Of a DNA stretch of 64,000 nt, positions 55,969 to 64,000 are shown in pieces. The notes beneath the pieces are model-generated. The model ran no database searches, was not told the DNA's origin, and saw only the letters and a list, made by a program, of their open reading frames with translations. The stretch comes from Shewanella glacialipiscicola. Lineage in GTDB: Bacteria > Pseudomonadota > Gammaproteobacteria > Enterobacterales > Shewanellaceae. Position numbers and translations under genes: made by a program. The stretch is from assembly GCF_023283485.1 (NCBI RefSeq), contig NZ_JAKILU010000002.1, positions 62,001 to 126,000 on the forward strand, read 5' to 3'. Each line of letters starts with the position of its first letter. Position 1 is the stretch's first letter.

Positions 55969-57342
55969 CTATTCTACCGTGGGCTCATCTGACTCAACTT
56001 GCTGCTCATATTTGCTGAGTTTGTTATAAAGAGTTTTAACACTGATACCAAGTTGTTCTGCTGTATCGGTTTTATTACCTTGCGTTGTTTCCAGTGCTTG
56101 ATAAATAGCAATCCTTTCTAAGTCATCTAAACGCATTCCTTGGGGGATCACCACGTGTTCGACTTCAAGGCTATTTGTCTCGCTTGCGGTGGTTAATTGC
56201 AAATGACTGGGGAGAATCTCTTGATCCGCCAAAATATACGCCCGCTCAATGGCATGCTTTAACTCACGCACATTGCCACACCAAGGGTGAGCACTAATAA
56301 GTTGAATACTCGCGTCAGTGAAATATTTACTTTGTTTTTCCGCCACATTACGGTAAGCCAGAAAATGCCGTGCCAGCCCGATGATATCATCGCCACGCTC
56401 CCGTAGGGGAGGCACTCGAATAGGGAACTGAGCTAAGCGAAAGTATAAATCTTCTCGAAACAACCCTTCTTCTATCGCCGCAATAGGATCGCGGTTTGTA
56501 GCTGCTACAATACGCACATTGGCTAATTGCACTTTGGCGCCGCCCACAGGACGATATTCACTGTTTTCAAGCACTCGCAGCAACTTGACTTGATGCTCAA
56601 TGGGCATTTCAGTGACCTCATCAAGAAATAGCGTTCCTCCTTCTGCTTGCTCAAACACTCCCTTGTGATCACGGTTAGCACCGGTAAAAGCCCCTTTTAC
56701 ATGGCCAAACAACTCACTGTCCACTAATTCGGGACTCAGAGCTCCGCAGTTAATAGCAATAAAAGGCTCATTCACCCGTGGGCTGGCAAGATGGATGGTA
56801 TTGGCAACCAGTTCTTTACCTACACCACTTTCTCCGATAATCAGCACATTACTGTCAGTCACTGAAACTCGGCGAATAGTACGATAAAGTTTATGCATAG
56901 CGCTCGAAGAGCCAACCAGTACACCGTATTGGTCCAATTCACTCGAAAAAGGTCGTGGGCGGTGAGCGGAGGTCGACACTAAATACTGCCCAAATTCAGC
57001 TAAGGTATCGCTAATTAATCCCATATCGTAGGGCTGTCGAAAATGGTAACCCGCGCACTGGGACATTAATTTATCAAGATGCGGATTAGGTTGCCCATCA
57101 GACAGAAAGATAAACTCGATATGCGTCATCGCGGCACTTTCTATTAAGCTCAAATAATCTTCATGGCTCAGGCGGGGTAACTCTATAATTGCTACATCAA
57201 TACGATTCGACTCAAGTTGTGCTAGCCAAGATATATCATCAACACTGCGTAATTTATTAAACTCTTTTGCTCCATCTAGTTGGATTAAGGTTTGCTCACT
57301 GCCAATGTCATGCAGATGATAAAAAAGTGTGGGTCGAGTCAT
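55969..57342 (-). CDS. Sigma-54-dependent transcriptional activator with degenerate receiver
   Basis: 457 residues. N-terminal domain (1-125) resembles a response-regulator receiver, but the phospho-Asp position holds Glu54 (VAIIELPRL) and the Lys position is changed (FRQPYD), so phosphorylation is doubtful. Central AAA+ domain about 143-370: Walker A GESGVGKE (170-177), the sigma-54 contact loop GAFTGA (217-222), Walker B LFLDEV (239-243), ATNRD. C-terminal Fis-type HTH: GNKTDTAEQLGISVKTLYNK. Two sigma-54 promoters lie within 4 kb on either side and are its likely targets. Confidence 0.92.
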   Translation of the reverse strand: MTRPTLFYHLHDIGSEQTLIQLDGAKEFNKLRSVDDISWLAQLESNRIDVAIIELPRLSHEDYLSLIESAAMTHIEFIFLSDGQPNPHLDKLMSQCAGYHFRQPYDMGLISDTLAEFGQYLVSTSAHRPRPFSSELDQYGVLVGSSSAMHKLYRTIRRVSVTDSNVLIIGESGVGKELVANTIHLASPRVNEPFIAINCGALSPELVDSELFGHVKGAFTGANRDHKGVFEQAEGGTLFLDEVTEMPIEHQVKLLRVLENSEYRPVGGAKVQLANVRIVAATNRDPIAAIEEGLFREDLYFRLAQFPIRVPPLRERGDDIIGLARHFLAYRNVAEKQSKYFTDASIQLISAHPWCGNVRELKHAIERAYILADQEILPSHLQLTTASETNSLEVEHVVIPQGMRLDDLERIAIYQALETTQGNKTDTAEQLGISVKTLYNKLSKYEQQVESDEPTVE

Positions 57343-57576
57343 GCGAGTTTCACTCCCTGTGTATAGATAGCAACTGTATGTTAACCGTGAACTTTTAACA
57401 ATAAGAGCGGTAATAGTTTCCTAGTCAAAAGCGTTAATTTAGTGTGGATAAAAAATATCAGTCTAAAAATCAGCCTCTTAAAATAACACTAAAAAAGAGA
57501 ACAAAAAATGCATGGTAGCTGAACAACACTGAATTATTTACTAGCATGTTAGCTACACGCATTAAGGAGGCACATT

Positions 57577-58053
57577 ATGAAGTCTAATGTTGTGCAACAT
57601 CAGACCGATATCAACGCAGACATCATGTTAATTGATGAGATTGTGGCATCTAGCCAGCATAGCTTGAGGTTTTACACTCACGCTATAACCGTGATTGACG
57701 ACTACAATCTGAAACGTATTTTTTCAATGCAGATAAATATCTACCAGAGAATATTGGCACTACTGGCTCCACCACAACGGCGCATTATGCTCTCAAATAC
57801 AGCACACCTAGCCTTGCCAGAGTACGGGGGACATACACAGCATACGACTTACGTACAGGCACAAATCTTACTGCAACAAGATTGTTGGCATAAGGGCGTC
57901 GCCCACTTAATTGAACTTGAACAATGCAGGTTAGTACAACTAAAACATGCCGTTAAACAAGTCTATCAACCTCATATTGCCCAAAAGCTTGCCGATAGTG
58001 CCGCTTGGCTACAAAGCAGTTGTGATGAAATGATCTCTTTTTGCCGACGTTAA
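57577..58053 (+). CDS. Hypothetical helical protein (ferritin-like fold possible)
   Basis: 158 residues, all predicted helix: ADIMLIDEIVASSQHSLRFY, THAITVIDDYNLKRIFSMQI, and later LIELEQCRLVQLKHAVKQVY. This resembles the four-helix proteins of the DUF2383/PA2169 kind, but a family match is not certain. No signal peptide. AAGGAGG lies seven bases before the ATG. It is divergent from the sigma-54 activator and followed by a terminator. No sigma-54 promoter with correct spacing was seen in front. Confidence 0.75.
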   Translation: MKSNVVQHQTDINADIMLIDEIVASSQHSLRFYTHAITVIDDYNLKRIFSMQINIYQRILALLAPPQRRIMLSNTAHLALPEYGGHTQHTTYVQAQILLQQDCWHKGVAHLIELEQCRLVQLKHAVKQVYQPHIAQKLADSAAWLQSSCDEMISFCRR

Positions 58054-58076
58054 CATTCGAGTTCGCCTTAGACCAT

Positions 58077-58101
58077 ACCGCACACAAAGTGCGGTTTTTT
58101 T
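58077..58101 (+). terminator. Intrinsic terminator after the helical protein gene
   Basis: Perfect 7-bp stem ACCGCAC / GTGCGGT with a 5-base loop and a run of T. Confidence 0.8.
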
Positions 58102-58268
58102 ATTGCTTAAGGTTTATATTTCACTGACGCTCACGCTCACACAGCTGAAAAACTGCGATGCAACAATTACATTAAGTCGGTAAAAAAGACCGAAAAGAAT
58201 AGAAACAAAATAAACTTAATATCCGTAAAAAATAAAAAAACAACATTAAAATCAGTAAATTATAATAA

Positions 58269-58286
58269 CTGGCACGATTCGAGCAT
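58269..58286 (+). promoter_or_regulatory. Sigma-54 (RpoN) promoter before the BON-domain gene
   Basis: CTGGCACGATTCGAGCAT: full TGGCACG at -24 and GC at -12, with the required 12-base spacing. It lies 36 bp before the BON gene ATG, the right distance for a short leader. Confidence 0.82.
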
Positions 58287-58321
58287 TATCTTTATTCAAG
58301 AAAACAACGGAGGATATTCTT

Positions 58322-58879
58322 ATGAAAACCACAACTGTAGCAGCATCAATAATCGCGACCTTACTTGTCGGTTCAATCAGCTTAAATGTCGTCGCTCAAG
58401 ACTGGAAAGATGGGGCTAAAGATGCATGGATCGATGGTAAAGCCGAAACCACTTTATTACTTAACACCAACCTGAATTCCTTTGACATCAATACCGATGT
58501 GAAAGACGGTAAGGTAACACTAACAGGTAAAGTAGAAAGTAGCGTAGATAAAGCACTTGCAACTGAGTTGATTAAAAGCTTAGATGGCGTGAAAGATGTT
58601 GATAACCAACTCACAGTGATGAATGAGAAAGAAGGTACGAGTGAAGTTGTCGCCACTTTAACCGATTCTAAAGTTGCTACCGTCATCAAAACTCGCTTAC
58701 TATTTTCAACCGATGTTTCTGGCACCCAGATCGATGTTGATGTAGCCAAAGGCGTTGTTACTTTAAAAGGTGAAGTTGCGAGCGATGCTGAACGTCAGTT
58801 AGCACTTAAAATCGCTGAAAATACCGACGATGTGAAAAAGGTCGTTGATAAGATTAAAGTGGTTAAAAAAGCCTCTTAG
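58322..58879 (+). CDS. Periplasmic protein with two BON domains (OsmY-like)
   Basis: 185 residues. Signal peptide cleaved near NVVAQ (residue 25-26). Two BON domains, about 38-105 (TTLLLNTNLNSFDINTDVKD, GKVTLTGKVES) and 112-180 (IKTRLLFSTDVSGTQIDVDV, GVVTLKGEVAS), the same arrangement as OsmY. BON domains bind phospholipid surfaces; OsmY is a stress-induced periplasmic chaperone. AACGGAGG precedes the ATG. A sigma-54 promoter 36 bp upstream suggests control by the nearby activator. Confidence 0.9.
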   Translation: MKTTTVAASIIATLLVGSISLNVVAQDWKDGAKDAWIDGKAETTLLLNTNLNSFDINTDVKDGKVTLTGKVESSVDKALATELIKSLDGVKDVDNQLTVMNEKEGTSEVVATLTDSKVATVIKTRLLFSTDVSGTQIDVDVAKGVVTLKGEVASDAERQLALKIAENTDDVKKVVDKIKVVKKAS

Positions 58880-58955
58880 ATCTCGCCAATACTCTCAATT
58901 TTAACTGTACGTTAATGTAGATTCTTTTTTAGAGTACCCCATAAAAAAGAGTCAT

Positions 58956-58984
58956 AAAAAACCAGCTTAGGCTGGTTTTTTTAT
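58956..58984. terminator. Bidirectional intrinsic terminator after the BON gene
   Basis: Stem AAAAACCAGC / GCTGGTTTTT with a 4-base TTAG loop and T-runs on both strands. Confidence 0.85.
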
Positions 58985-59134
58985 GCTTACCCCACACATA
59001 CTCTTAGTTAACCTACTCACCTTAAAGAATTTTATCTCACAAATACAAAAGCATACGTTCAAACGTCACGCGACTAATAATCATAACATCTAATCGTAGC
59101 TGGGCGGTATAATCAAAGATAGCCAAGCACTGAG

Positions 59135-59914
59135 TTAGTATATGCCGGTTTCACTCACATTCACCGCCAAGGTTTTCACAATTTCAGGGCTGGCTGACAT
59201 AGGTTGATTTGGCGCCCGATCCCGGTAGGTGACTAACAGTTTATAGGGTGCTTCGAAAGGATAGATAGGTTCAATACTCTCAATTTCAATTCTATCGCCA
59301 AGCATCACACTGTTTAAATGTTTCAGGCTTTTGTATTCGTAATCAAGATTAAAAAATCCAAGATACCAAAATGCTCCCGAGCCTTGGGTTGTAACTATAA
59401 ATGGGGCAACAAAAGGCATAATCTGCACTGTAGGATCGTCTTGAATTGGAGCGCTACTCTGGGTATCTGGCTCAAGGGCCGGATCAAAATTAAGCGGTGT
59501 GATACGCAAATAATCGAGTAACACTCGACCTTTTACCTCACCATCTTGATAATCTCCTATAGCAAAATCTATCTGATTAATCTTAATAAAATGGGTCAAT
59601 TCAACAGGCTTAGCACTTTCAGGCAAAATAACGTTAAAAGAATTAACTGTCTGTAGGTTAAAGAGTTTTGACATCACTTCCGATGCATTGGCAACCGATT
59701 CACTCTCAACAAATGTTGCCGATTCAACGTCTCCCGCTTGCGGTTTTATGGGTTGCTCCGCCATAGCCTCATTAGCAACGTTGTCATCGAACATCACCTG
59801 CTCTTCTTCAATCTCACCATAAAGATCATCACTGGTCAGATTAAAACGGTAAATACCCGCAGCGAGTATGATCAATATCACTAAGGTTGCAGTTATGGTT
59901 AATTTTGAAAACAT
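59135..59914 (-). CDS. Hypothetical membrane-anchored periplasmic protein
   Basis: 259 residues from the ATG at 59914 (GGAG about 11 bases upstream); a GTG eight codons earlier is less likely. One N-terminal membrane helix (LTITATLVILIILAAGIY), then an acidic linker and a beta-rich periplasmic domain with INQIDFAIGDYQDGEVKGRV and APYKLLVTYRDRAPNQP. No family recognised. About 339 bp without a gene follow upstream, up to the zinc-ribbon gene, with a possible -10 TATAAT at 60172-60177. Confidence 0.75.
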   Translation of the reverse strand: MFSKLTITATLVILIILAAGIYRFNLTSDDLYGEIEEEQVMFDDNVANEAMAEQPIKPQAGDVESATFVESESVANASEVMSKLFNLQTVNSFNVILPESAKPVELTHFIKINQIDFAIGDYQDGEVKGRVLLDYLRITPLNFDPALEPDTQSSAPIQDDPTVQIMPFVAPFIVTTQGSGAFWYLGFFNLDYEYKSLKHLNSVMLGDRIEIESIEPIYPFEAPYKLLVTYRDRAPNQPMSASPEIVKTLAVNVSETGIY

Positions 59915-60253
59915 ACTTATTTTATCTCCCCCAATCACGCACTTGGTGCGCTATGTTTTAGACACTGATAAACATCAAATCAATGCTGGTGCAGTATTAC
60001 AGATACTGGACTAAAACGGTGCGGGGAAAAATCAAAAAAGTAAAAAATATTTTATATTTTGGTTAGACTGAGTTCACTTATGTACTTGGAATGACCAAGA
60101 AATTAAAACATGAGTAAAAGTACTGGGAGGCGTACTGATATTGGTCTTTTCAATAAAGAGCCAACTCAGGCTATAATCCCTCAAATTGGCGATATATCTT
60201 GCCTGACTAATTTGCTCTTATTCACTTAGCCTTAATAATGGATTTCTCTGCCG

Positions 60254-60496
60254 ATGACAACTGCTTCTACCAGTCCTTTTGCCGTATTAAACCAATCCAC
60301 TGCAAGCTCATTTAATGAGCAGAAAAATCTTATTAAAAGAGTATTCAAGGGTAAGCCAGTACAATGTCCTAGCTGCAAACAAATACTAAAAGTGATATTG
60401 CCTGAGCAGGCAAAAATAGAACAAATGGCAGGCATCTATTGTGCTAAAGGTTGCACTGATATTGAACTTGATATGGAAGCCGTCGCAGGACTCTAA
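60254..60496 (+). CDS. Small zinc-ribbon hypothetical protein
   Basis: 80 residues: MTTASTSPFAVLNQSTASSF, then KGKPVQCPSCKQILKVILPE, IYCAKGCTDIELDMEAVAGL. Four cysteines in CxxC and CxxxC spacing suggest a metal site. The ribosome site is weak (GGAT 11 bases upstream), and the region 59915-60253 before it holds only a TATAAT at 60172-60177 as a possible -10. No family recognised; coding seems likely from the conserved-looking Cys pattern. Confidence 0.65.
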   Translation: MTTASTSPFAVLNQSTASSFNEQKNLIKRVFKGKPVQCPSCKQILKVILPEQAKIEQMAGIYCAKGCTDIELDMEAVAGL

Positions 60497-60531
60497 CTAT
60501 CCTAGTCATTCGGCTTCATTTAAATTTTTTA

Positions 60532-61158
60532 TCAAACACTTAACCATTGCCATTCGAGTAAAGGTTCAGCACTGAGTTGCAAGCCACGGTATAGCTTGAC
60601 GTGAAATACACTATTAGTTGGAATGATCCCCACGCCCTTGGGTGTGCCAGTCATAACAATGTCACCTTCATCTAAACTCATAAACGTTTGTAGCTCGGAC
60701 ATTATGCTCTGGGGCTTATAAATCATTAAATCGATACTCCCCTCTTGAACCTGTTTATCGTTGATGCTTAAACTAAAATACAGCGCAGCCTCGACATCAT
60801 CAATCGCTACAAATGGGCTAAATAATGCGGCACCGTCGAAGGCCTTTGCCCGTTCCCACGGTAAGCCTTTTGCTTTTAATTGAGTTTGTAAATCACGTTT
60901 GGTGAGATCTAAACCAACAGCAATGCTACTAAAACGTCCCTGTTGAAACATAAAACACAGCTCAGTTTCATAATGCAGAGTTTCGCCTTGATGCTTAGCA
61001 AGCAGTACGGTCGAAATTGCCGAGTTGGGCTTTAGAAATACCACCATGTCGTCAGTTATTTCATTGCCTAACTCATGAATATGGTCGACATAGTTACGTC
61101 CAATACAGATAATTTTTGTGGGTACTACGGCATTTTCACCTAACACGACTGATTTCAT
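60532..61158 (-). CDS. Fumarylacetoacetate hydrolase (FAH) family protein
   Basis: 208 residues. FAH fold with IICIGRNYVDHIHELGNE, HYETELCFM (metal-binding Glu pair), AFDGAALFSP and the late IVMTGTPKGVGII. Related enzymes act as acylpyruvate hydrolases or oxaloacetate decarboxylases (YcgM/FAHD1 type); the substrate here cannot be read. It starts about 20 bp after the desuccinylase-like gene, so the two are co-transcribed. Confidence 0.85.
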   Translation of the reverse strand: MKSVVLGENAVVPTKIICIGRNYVDHIHELGNEITDDMVVFLKPNSAISTVLLAKHQGETLHYETELCFMFQQGRFSSIAVGLDLTKRDLQTQLKAKGLPWERAKAFDGAALFSPFVAIDDVEAALYFSLSINDKQVQEGSIDLMIYKPQSIMSELQTFMSLDEGDIVMTGTPKGVGIIPTNSVFHVKLYRGLQLSAEPLLEWQWLSV

Positions 61159-61180
61159 CTTTTATCTTCTCGTTGTCTAA

Positions 61181-62194
61181 TCAAGCATATTCCATTAAAA
61201 ATTCATCGAGTTGTTCGTTGGCAATTTCAATTTCATCACCTTCAAACTGGGCAATATGGAACATACCCTCACCTTCATTAGTCACAGGGATATTACTGAT
61301 CCCAATAATAATGCCATCGGTAGGCGCACGAATCGCCACACTGTCACCACCGTGAGGGCTAACGATATGGGCAATGATATATCCCTTAGTGACCCGTTGG
61401 CCGAGCTTAAGCTTCATATTCACTAAACCGTCGGACTCACTACGTACCCAATAACTGCGGATAGCGCTAACACTTGAGCCCTTGTTGCTCACCCGCCCCT
61501 TTTGCATGCCTAAACTGCGCATCACGTTAAGCACACCTTTTAGGCCAGACTTTATTGATAACTCACTAAAACGCAGCGCTTCGCCTGCCTCGTATAAAAT
61601 ACAAGGGATGCCTTGTTGATTCGCATAGCCGCGCATAGATACACCGCGCGCCTTTGAGTGCATGATCAACGGCGCACCAAAGGCATTTGCCATCGCGAGC
61701 ATGGTTTCGTTATTTGTATCGCAGCGAATTTGCGGCAAGTTATCCCGATGGATGGCGCCGGTATGTAAATCAATTACATGGGTTGCATGGACTAATAGTT
61801 GAGTCGCAAATAAATTCGCTAAACGGCTGGCTAGCGCCCCTTTGCTGGAACCAGGAAAGCAACGATTAAGATCGCGCCGATCGGGTAAATAACGAGATTG
61901 TTGAATAAAACCAAACACATTAACTATTGGCACCACAATTAACGTGCCCGTTAAATTTTTAGGGTTGACTCTGGCTAATAGTCGGCGGCAAATTTCGATA
62001 CCATTAAGCTCATCCCCATGAATAGCGGCGCACACCAGTAACGTAGGGCCAGGTTTAGTCCCGTGAAACACTTCTACATGGATATCAAGTTGCGTATCGG
62101 TATATAACTTTGCAGCGGGTAGTTTGATCCCTAACTGGGTTCCTGCGGTGACTCGGTTTCCTGCTAACTCAAAAGCTTCTCGTCTTTTTACCAT
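61181..62194 (-). CDS. Succinylglutamate desuccinylase/aspartoacylase family protein
   Basis: 337 residues, zinc carboxypeptidase-like (M14 AstE/ASPA). Zinc ligands H59 and E62 in AAIHGDELNGIEIC, and H144 in VIDLHTGAIHRDN, with RDLNRCFPG (107-115) for substrate binding. The C-terminal half (about 230-337) includes a biotinyl/lipoyl-like barrel (VTKGYIIAHIVSPHGGDSVA) often seen in this subgroup. Likely an amidohydrolase of an acylated or peptide substrate. It precedes the FAH gene. Confidence 0.87.
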   Translation of the reverse strand: MVKRREAFELAGNRVTAGTQLGIKLPAAKLYTDTQLDIHVEVFHGTKPGPTLLVCAAIHGDELNGIEICRRLLARVNPKNLTGTLIVVPIVNVFGFIQQSRYLPDRRDLNRCFPGSSKGALASRLANLFATQLLVHATHVIDLHTGAIHRDNLPQIRCDTNNETMLAMANAFGAPLIMHSKARGVSMRGYANQQGIPCILYEAGEALRFSELSIKSGLKGVLNVMRSLGMQKGRVSNKGSSVSAIRSYWVRSESDGLVNMKLKLGQRVTKGYIIAHIVSPHGGDSVAIRAPTDGIIIGISNIPVTNEGEGMFHIAQFEGDEIEIANEQLDEFLMEYA

Positions 62195-62361
62195 GGCGAC
62201 TCCCTTGTACTATCAAATGTTATCCCGCTGCACACATTGGCACGCCCCATCAGGGGGCGAACTGTATTTTAAGACATAACATTATGAATTTGATTATTTT
62301 CTATACTTTGTAGAGTGTGTGATAATAAATAAACTGATTTAAGTACCGTAAAATAAACGTT

Positions 62362-62934
62362 TTATTGCGGCTCAAATTGATTCAACCAGGTTTTTAATAT
62401 CTGCAATAGAATAGGTCTATCCTCAGTAGAAACGCCCGTTAACAGTGTACTTTGACATTGAATGTGATGCGGCAATGCCTTATCGATAAGCGCCTTACCT
62501 TCAGCAGTTAACGAGACATGTACGGCGCGGCGATCTTCCTTACTGTGCGCCCGTTCAATCAGCCCCTTATTTTCGAGTCTGTCTAAACGGCTCGTCATAG
62601 CACCAGAACTTAGCATCATGCTCTGATAAAGCTGTGAAGGCGAGAGTGTAAACCACTCACCCGAACGCCTTAAAGTGGCAAGCACATCGAACTCGCCTTG
62701 TCCCAAACCAAATTCAGCATGGCATTGCAGTAACATCGCCTCAATATATTTCGTTAGCCGGGCAATACGACCCAGCGCCGCCATAGGAATCAAATCCTCT
62801 ACCACTCCTTGTTGTTGCCATTGATTAACAATTCGGTCAAGGCCATCTTGTTGATTGATTGTCGTGGTGGAGTCAATTTCTGCTGGACTGGTGTTAGCCA
62901 TCTTAATGTTTGATGTCATCGGTTTTGCTGCCAT
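62362..62934 (-). CDS. MarR-family transcriptional regulator
   Basis: 190 residues. A flexible N-terminus of about 45 residues is followed by a winged-helix core: GQGEFDVLATLRRSGEWFTL, SPSQLYQSMMLSSGAMTSRL, then DRLENKGLIERAHSKEDRRA with the wing VHVSLTAEGKALID. It dimerises through terminal helices. It is divergent from the MFS transporter gene, typical of a repressor of the adjacent efflux gene. A palindrome overlaps its own ribosome site (GAG at about -9). Confidence 0.9.
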   Translation of the reverse strand: MAAKPMTSNIKMANTSPAEIDSTTTINQQDGLDRIVNQWQQQGVVEDLIPMAALGRIARLTKYIEAMLLQCHAEFGLGQGEFDVLATLRRSGEWFTLSPSQLYQSMMLSSGAMTSRLDRLENKGLIERAHSKEDRRAVHVSLTAEGKALIDKALPHHIQCQSTLLTGVSTEDRPILLQILKTWLNQFEPQ

Positions 62935-62939
62935 AAGTT

Positions 62940-62957
62940 TATCTCTACATAAAGATT
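62940..62957. promoter_or_regulatory. Possible MarR operator 1
   Basis: TATCTCTACATAAAGATT, an imperfect palindrome five bases before the marR ATG and related to the second site 36 bp away, so binding would block translation or transcription of the regulator itself. Confidence 0.5.
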
Positions 62958-62992
62958 CTTTACATATTAGACATTTTCCCGCAAAATTAAAA

Positions 62993-63010
62993 TATCTTTA
63001 TATAGAGATA
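62993..63010. promoter_or_regulatory. Possible MarR operator 2
   Basis: TATCTTTATATAGAGATA, a palindrome at 16 of 18 bases, in the divergent promoter region between the MarR gene and the MFS transporter gene. Nearby AAAAGAGATTCTTTT (63015-63029) is another short palindrome. Confidence 0.55.
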
Positions 63011-63152
63011 CATTTAAAAGAGATTCTTTTGCGTTGTTTATCCCTTAAACCCATCGAGGATAACAACCTAAGCAGCGCAACACTCGCATTCTAATACAGT
63101 GCACACCTATAGACTTTTCGTAAACTAATATCCGTTTTTGTTGGAGAAAACC

Positions 63153-64000
63153 ATGTCGTCACCCCAGACAGAGAAAGCGAATTTATTGCTTCTCGGATTC
63201 GCGTTCATTCTTATCGGTCTAAATTTACGCCCCATTCTCGCCTCCGTCGGGCCTTTGCTGCCCAGCATACAAGAGGATATCAGCTTAAGTTTTACCTTAG
63301 CCTCTATGCTAACATTGCTGCCCGTACTCGCCATGGGACTGGGCTGTTTTGCAGGCTTTAGTATCGCTAAACGGTTAGGATTCAATACCGTGATGACGGG
63401 ATCATTACTCCTGTTGATCCTTGCCACTGCGATGCGATTCTGGGCGATAGATGCCAATTGGCTAATATGCTCGGCATTACTGGCTGGGGTCGGCATCGCC
63501 CTTATTCAGACCATAATGCCCGCCATGATCAAACTCAATTTCGGTGAACGAGTGCCCTTAATGATGGGGCTTTATATTACGGCCATTATGGGCGGCGCCG
63601 CTGTAGCCGCCAGCAGTGCGCCTTTTATCGGGATGAACTTAGGTTGGCGTGCGGGATTAGGTCATTGGACTTGGCTAGGCATTCTGGCACTCGCACTATG
63701 GCTTATTGTTAAGCACAAAGCCGCATTACCGAGTCAAACTGAAAAACAAGCTGTGCAGCTTAGCTTTTGGCGTTTTCGTCGCAGCTGGTTATTAGCGATT
63801 TTTTTTGCTTTAGGCACAAGCTGTTATGTCTGTGTGCTGGCATGGTTAGCCCCCTACGCAGTCGAGCTAGGTTATAGCCAAACTCAATCAGGATTAGTGT
63901 TAGGTTTTTTAACCAGCATGGAAGTGATCGCGGGCTTAGTGTTTCCTTGGCTAGCGAGTAAGTCAACGGACAGACGCGCCATCATAGCCCTACTGTGCTT
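63153..64000 (+). CDS. MFS transporter, CynX/NimT type (partial, 3' end outside window)
   Basis: First 282 codons of a major-facilitator transporter; the frame runs into the window edge. ATG at 63153 with GGAG seven bases upstream: MSSPQTEKANLLLLGFAFIL, then IGLNLRPILASVGPLLPSIQ, which is typical of the CynX/NimT (YeaN) family. Further blocks: LMMGLYITAIMGGAAVAASS, and SFWRFRRSWLLAIFFALGTS at the start of the second half. About seven membrane helices are visible. The divergent MarR gene is the likely repressor; the exported substrate cannot be read. Confidence 0.88.
   Translation, partial: MSSPQTEKANLLLLGFAFILIGLNLRPILASVGPLLPSIQEDISLSFTLASMLTLLPVLAMGLGCFAGFSIAKRLGFNTVMTGSLLLLILATAMRFWAIDANWLICSALLAGVGIALIQTIMPAMIKLNFGERVPLMMGLYITAIMGGAAVAASSAPFIGMNLGWRAGLGHWTWLGILALALWLIVKHKAALPSQTEKQAVQLSFWRFRRSWLLAIFFALGTSCYVCVLAWLAPYAVELGYSQTQSGLVLGFLTSMEVIAGLVFPWLASKSTDRRAIIALLC

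Noticed and set aside
57512..57528. TGGTAGCTGAACAACA as a sigma-54 promoter for the 57577 gene
   Set aside because: The GC at -12 is absent (AC at that position) and the -24 half is weak.

Overview
The window looks like a Shewanella chromosome, probably of the S. baltica / S. putrefaciens type. The reasons are the eicosapentaenoic acid (EPA) synthase locus pfaE/pfaR-pfaABCD, the gammaproteobacterial order of the lpx-bam-dxr-tsf-rpsB block, and several small families common in Shewanella (DUF3549, DUF3301, DUF2789, DUF2310). No rRNA or tRNA gene, insertion sequence or CRISPR array was found. The sequence is almost entirely ordinary chromosomal DNA; only pfaR has a transposon-like flavour.

Region 1 (1-14.8 kb, minus strand) is the envelope and translation block, in transcription order rpsB, tsf, pyrH, frr, uppS, cdsA, dxr, rseP, bamA, skp, lpxD, fabZ, lpxA, lpxB, rnhB. 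It makes lipid A, isoprenoid and phospholipid precursors, the outer-membrane assembly machine, and ribosome and translation factors. Hairpins lie after rpsB, tsf, frr and lpxA, and a structured leader precedes rpsB. Region 2 (15.0-19.3 kb, plus strand) holds map, glnD and dapD, ending in a strong terminator. Region 3 (19.3-25.5 kb) holds purU, a PtsG-like PTS permease, yqcA, truC and yqcC on the minus strand, and DUF3549-DUF3301 genes on the plus strand.

Region 4 (25.5-27.2 kb) has no protein gene. It contains two tandem minus-strand CsrB-family regulatory RNAs. Each is packed with GGA motifs, ends in a related terminator, and has an 18-bp UvrY/GacA-type palindrome about 180 bp upstream of its predicted start. 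The flanks (yqcA-truC-yqcC on one side, syd-queF on the other) match the csrB neighbourhood of enteric bacteria. This is the strongest non-coding find. Region 5 (27.2-32.6 kb) carries small or poorly known genes plus syd and queF.

Region 6 (32.8-52.7 kb) is the anaerobic-type polyketide-like EPA synthase. pfaE (phosphopantetheinyl transferase) is divergent from pfaR-pfaA-pfaB-pfaC-pfaD. The first four of these overlap by four bases each (ATGA, GTGA, GTGA). pfaA encodes KS, MAT, four tandem ACPs, KR and a C-terminal dehydratase-like region. pfaB has an acyltransferase, pfaC has KS, chain-length factor and two FabA-like dehydratases, and pfaD is the enoyl reductase. A two-tier stem-loop lies between pfaC and pfaD.

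Region 7 (52.9-60 kb) looks like a stress or envelope locus. It holds a DUF1328 membrane peptide, a small lipoprotein, a dual-specificity phosphatase / lipid kinase fusion, a sigma-54 activator with a degenerate receiver domain, a helical protein and a two-BON periplasmic protein. Two good sigma-54 promoters (before DUF1328 and before the BON gene) suggest the activator controls both. Region 8 (60-64 kb) has a zinc-ribbon protein, an FAH-family enzyme, a succinylglutamate desuccinylase-like protein, a MarR repressor with two matching palindromes, and the start of a CynX/NimT-type MFS transporter cut by the window edge.
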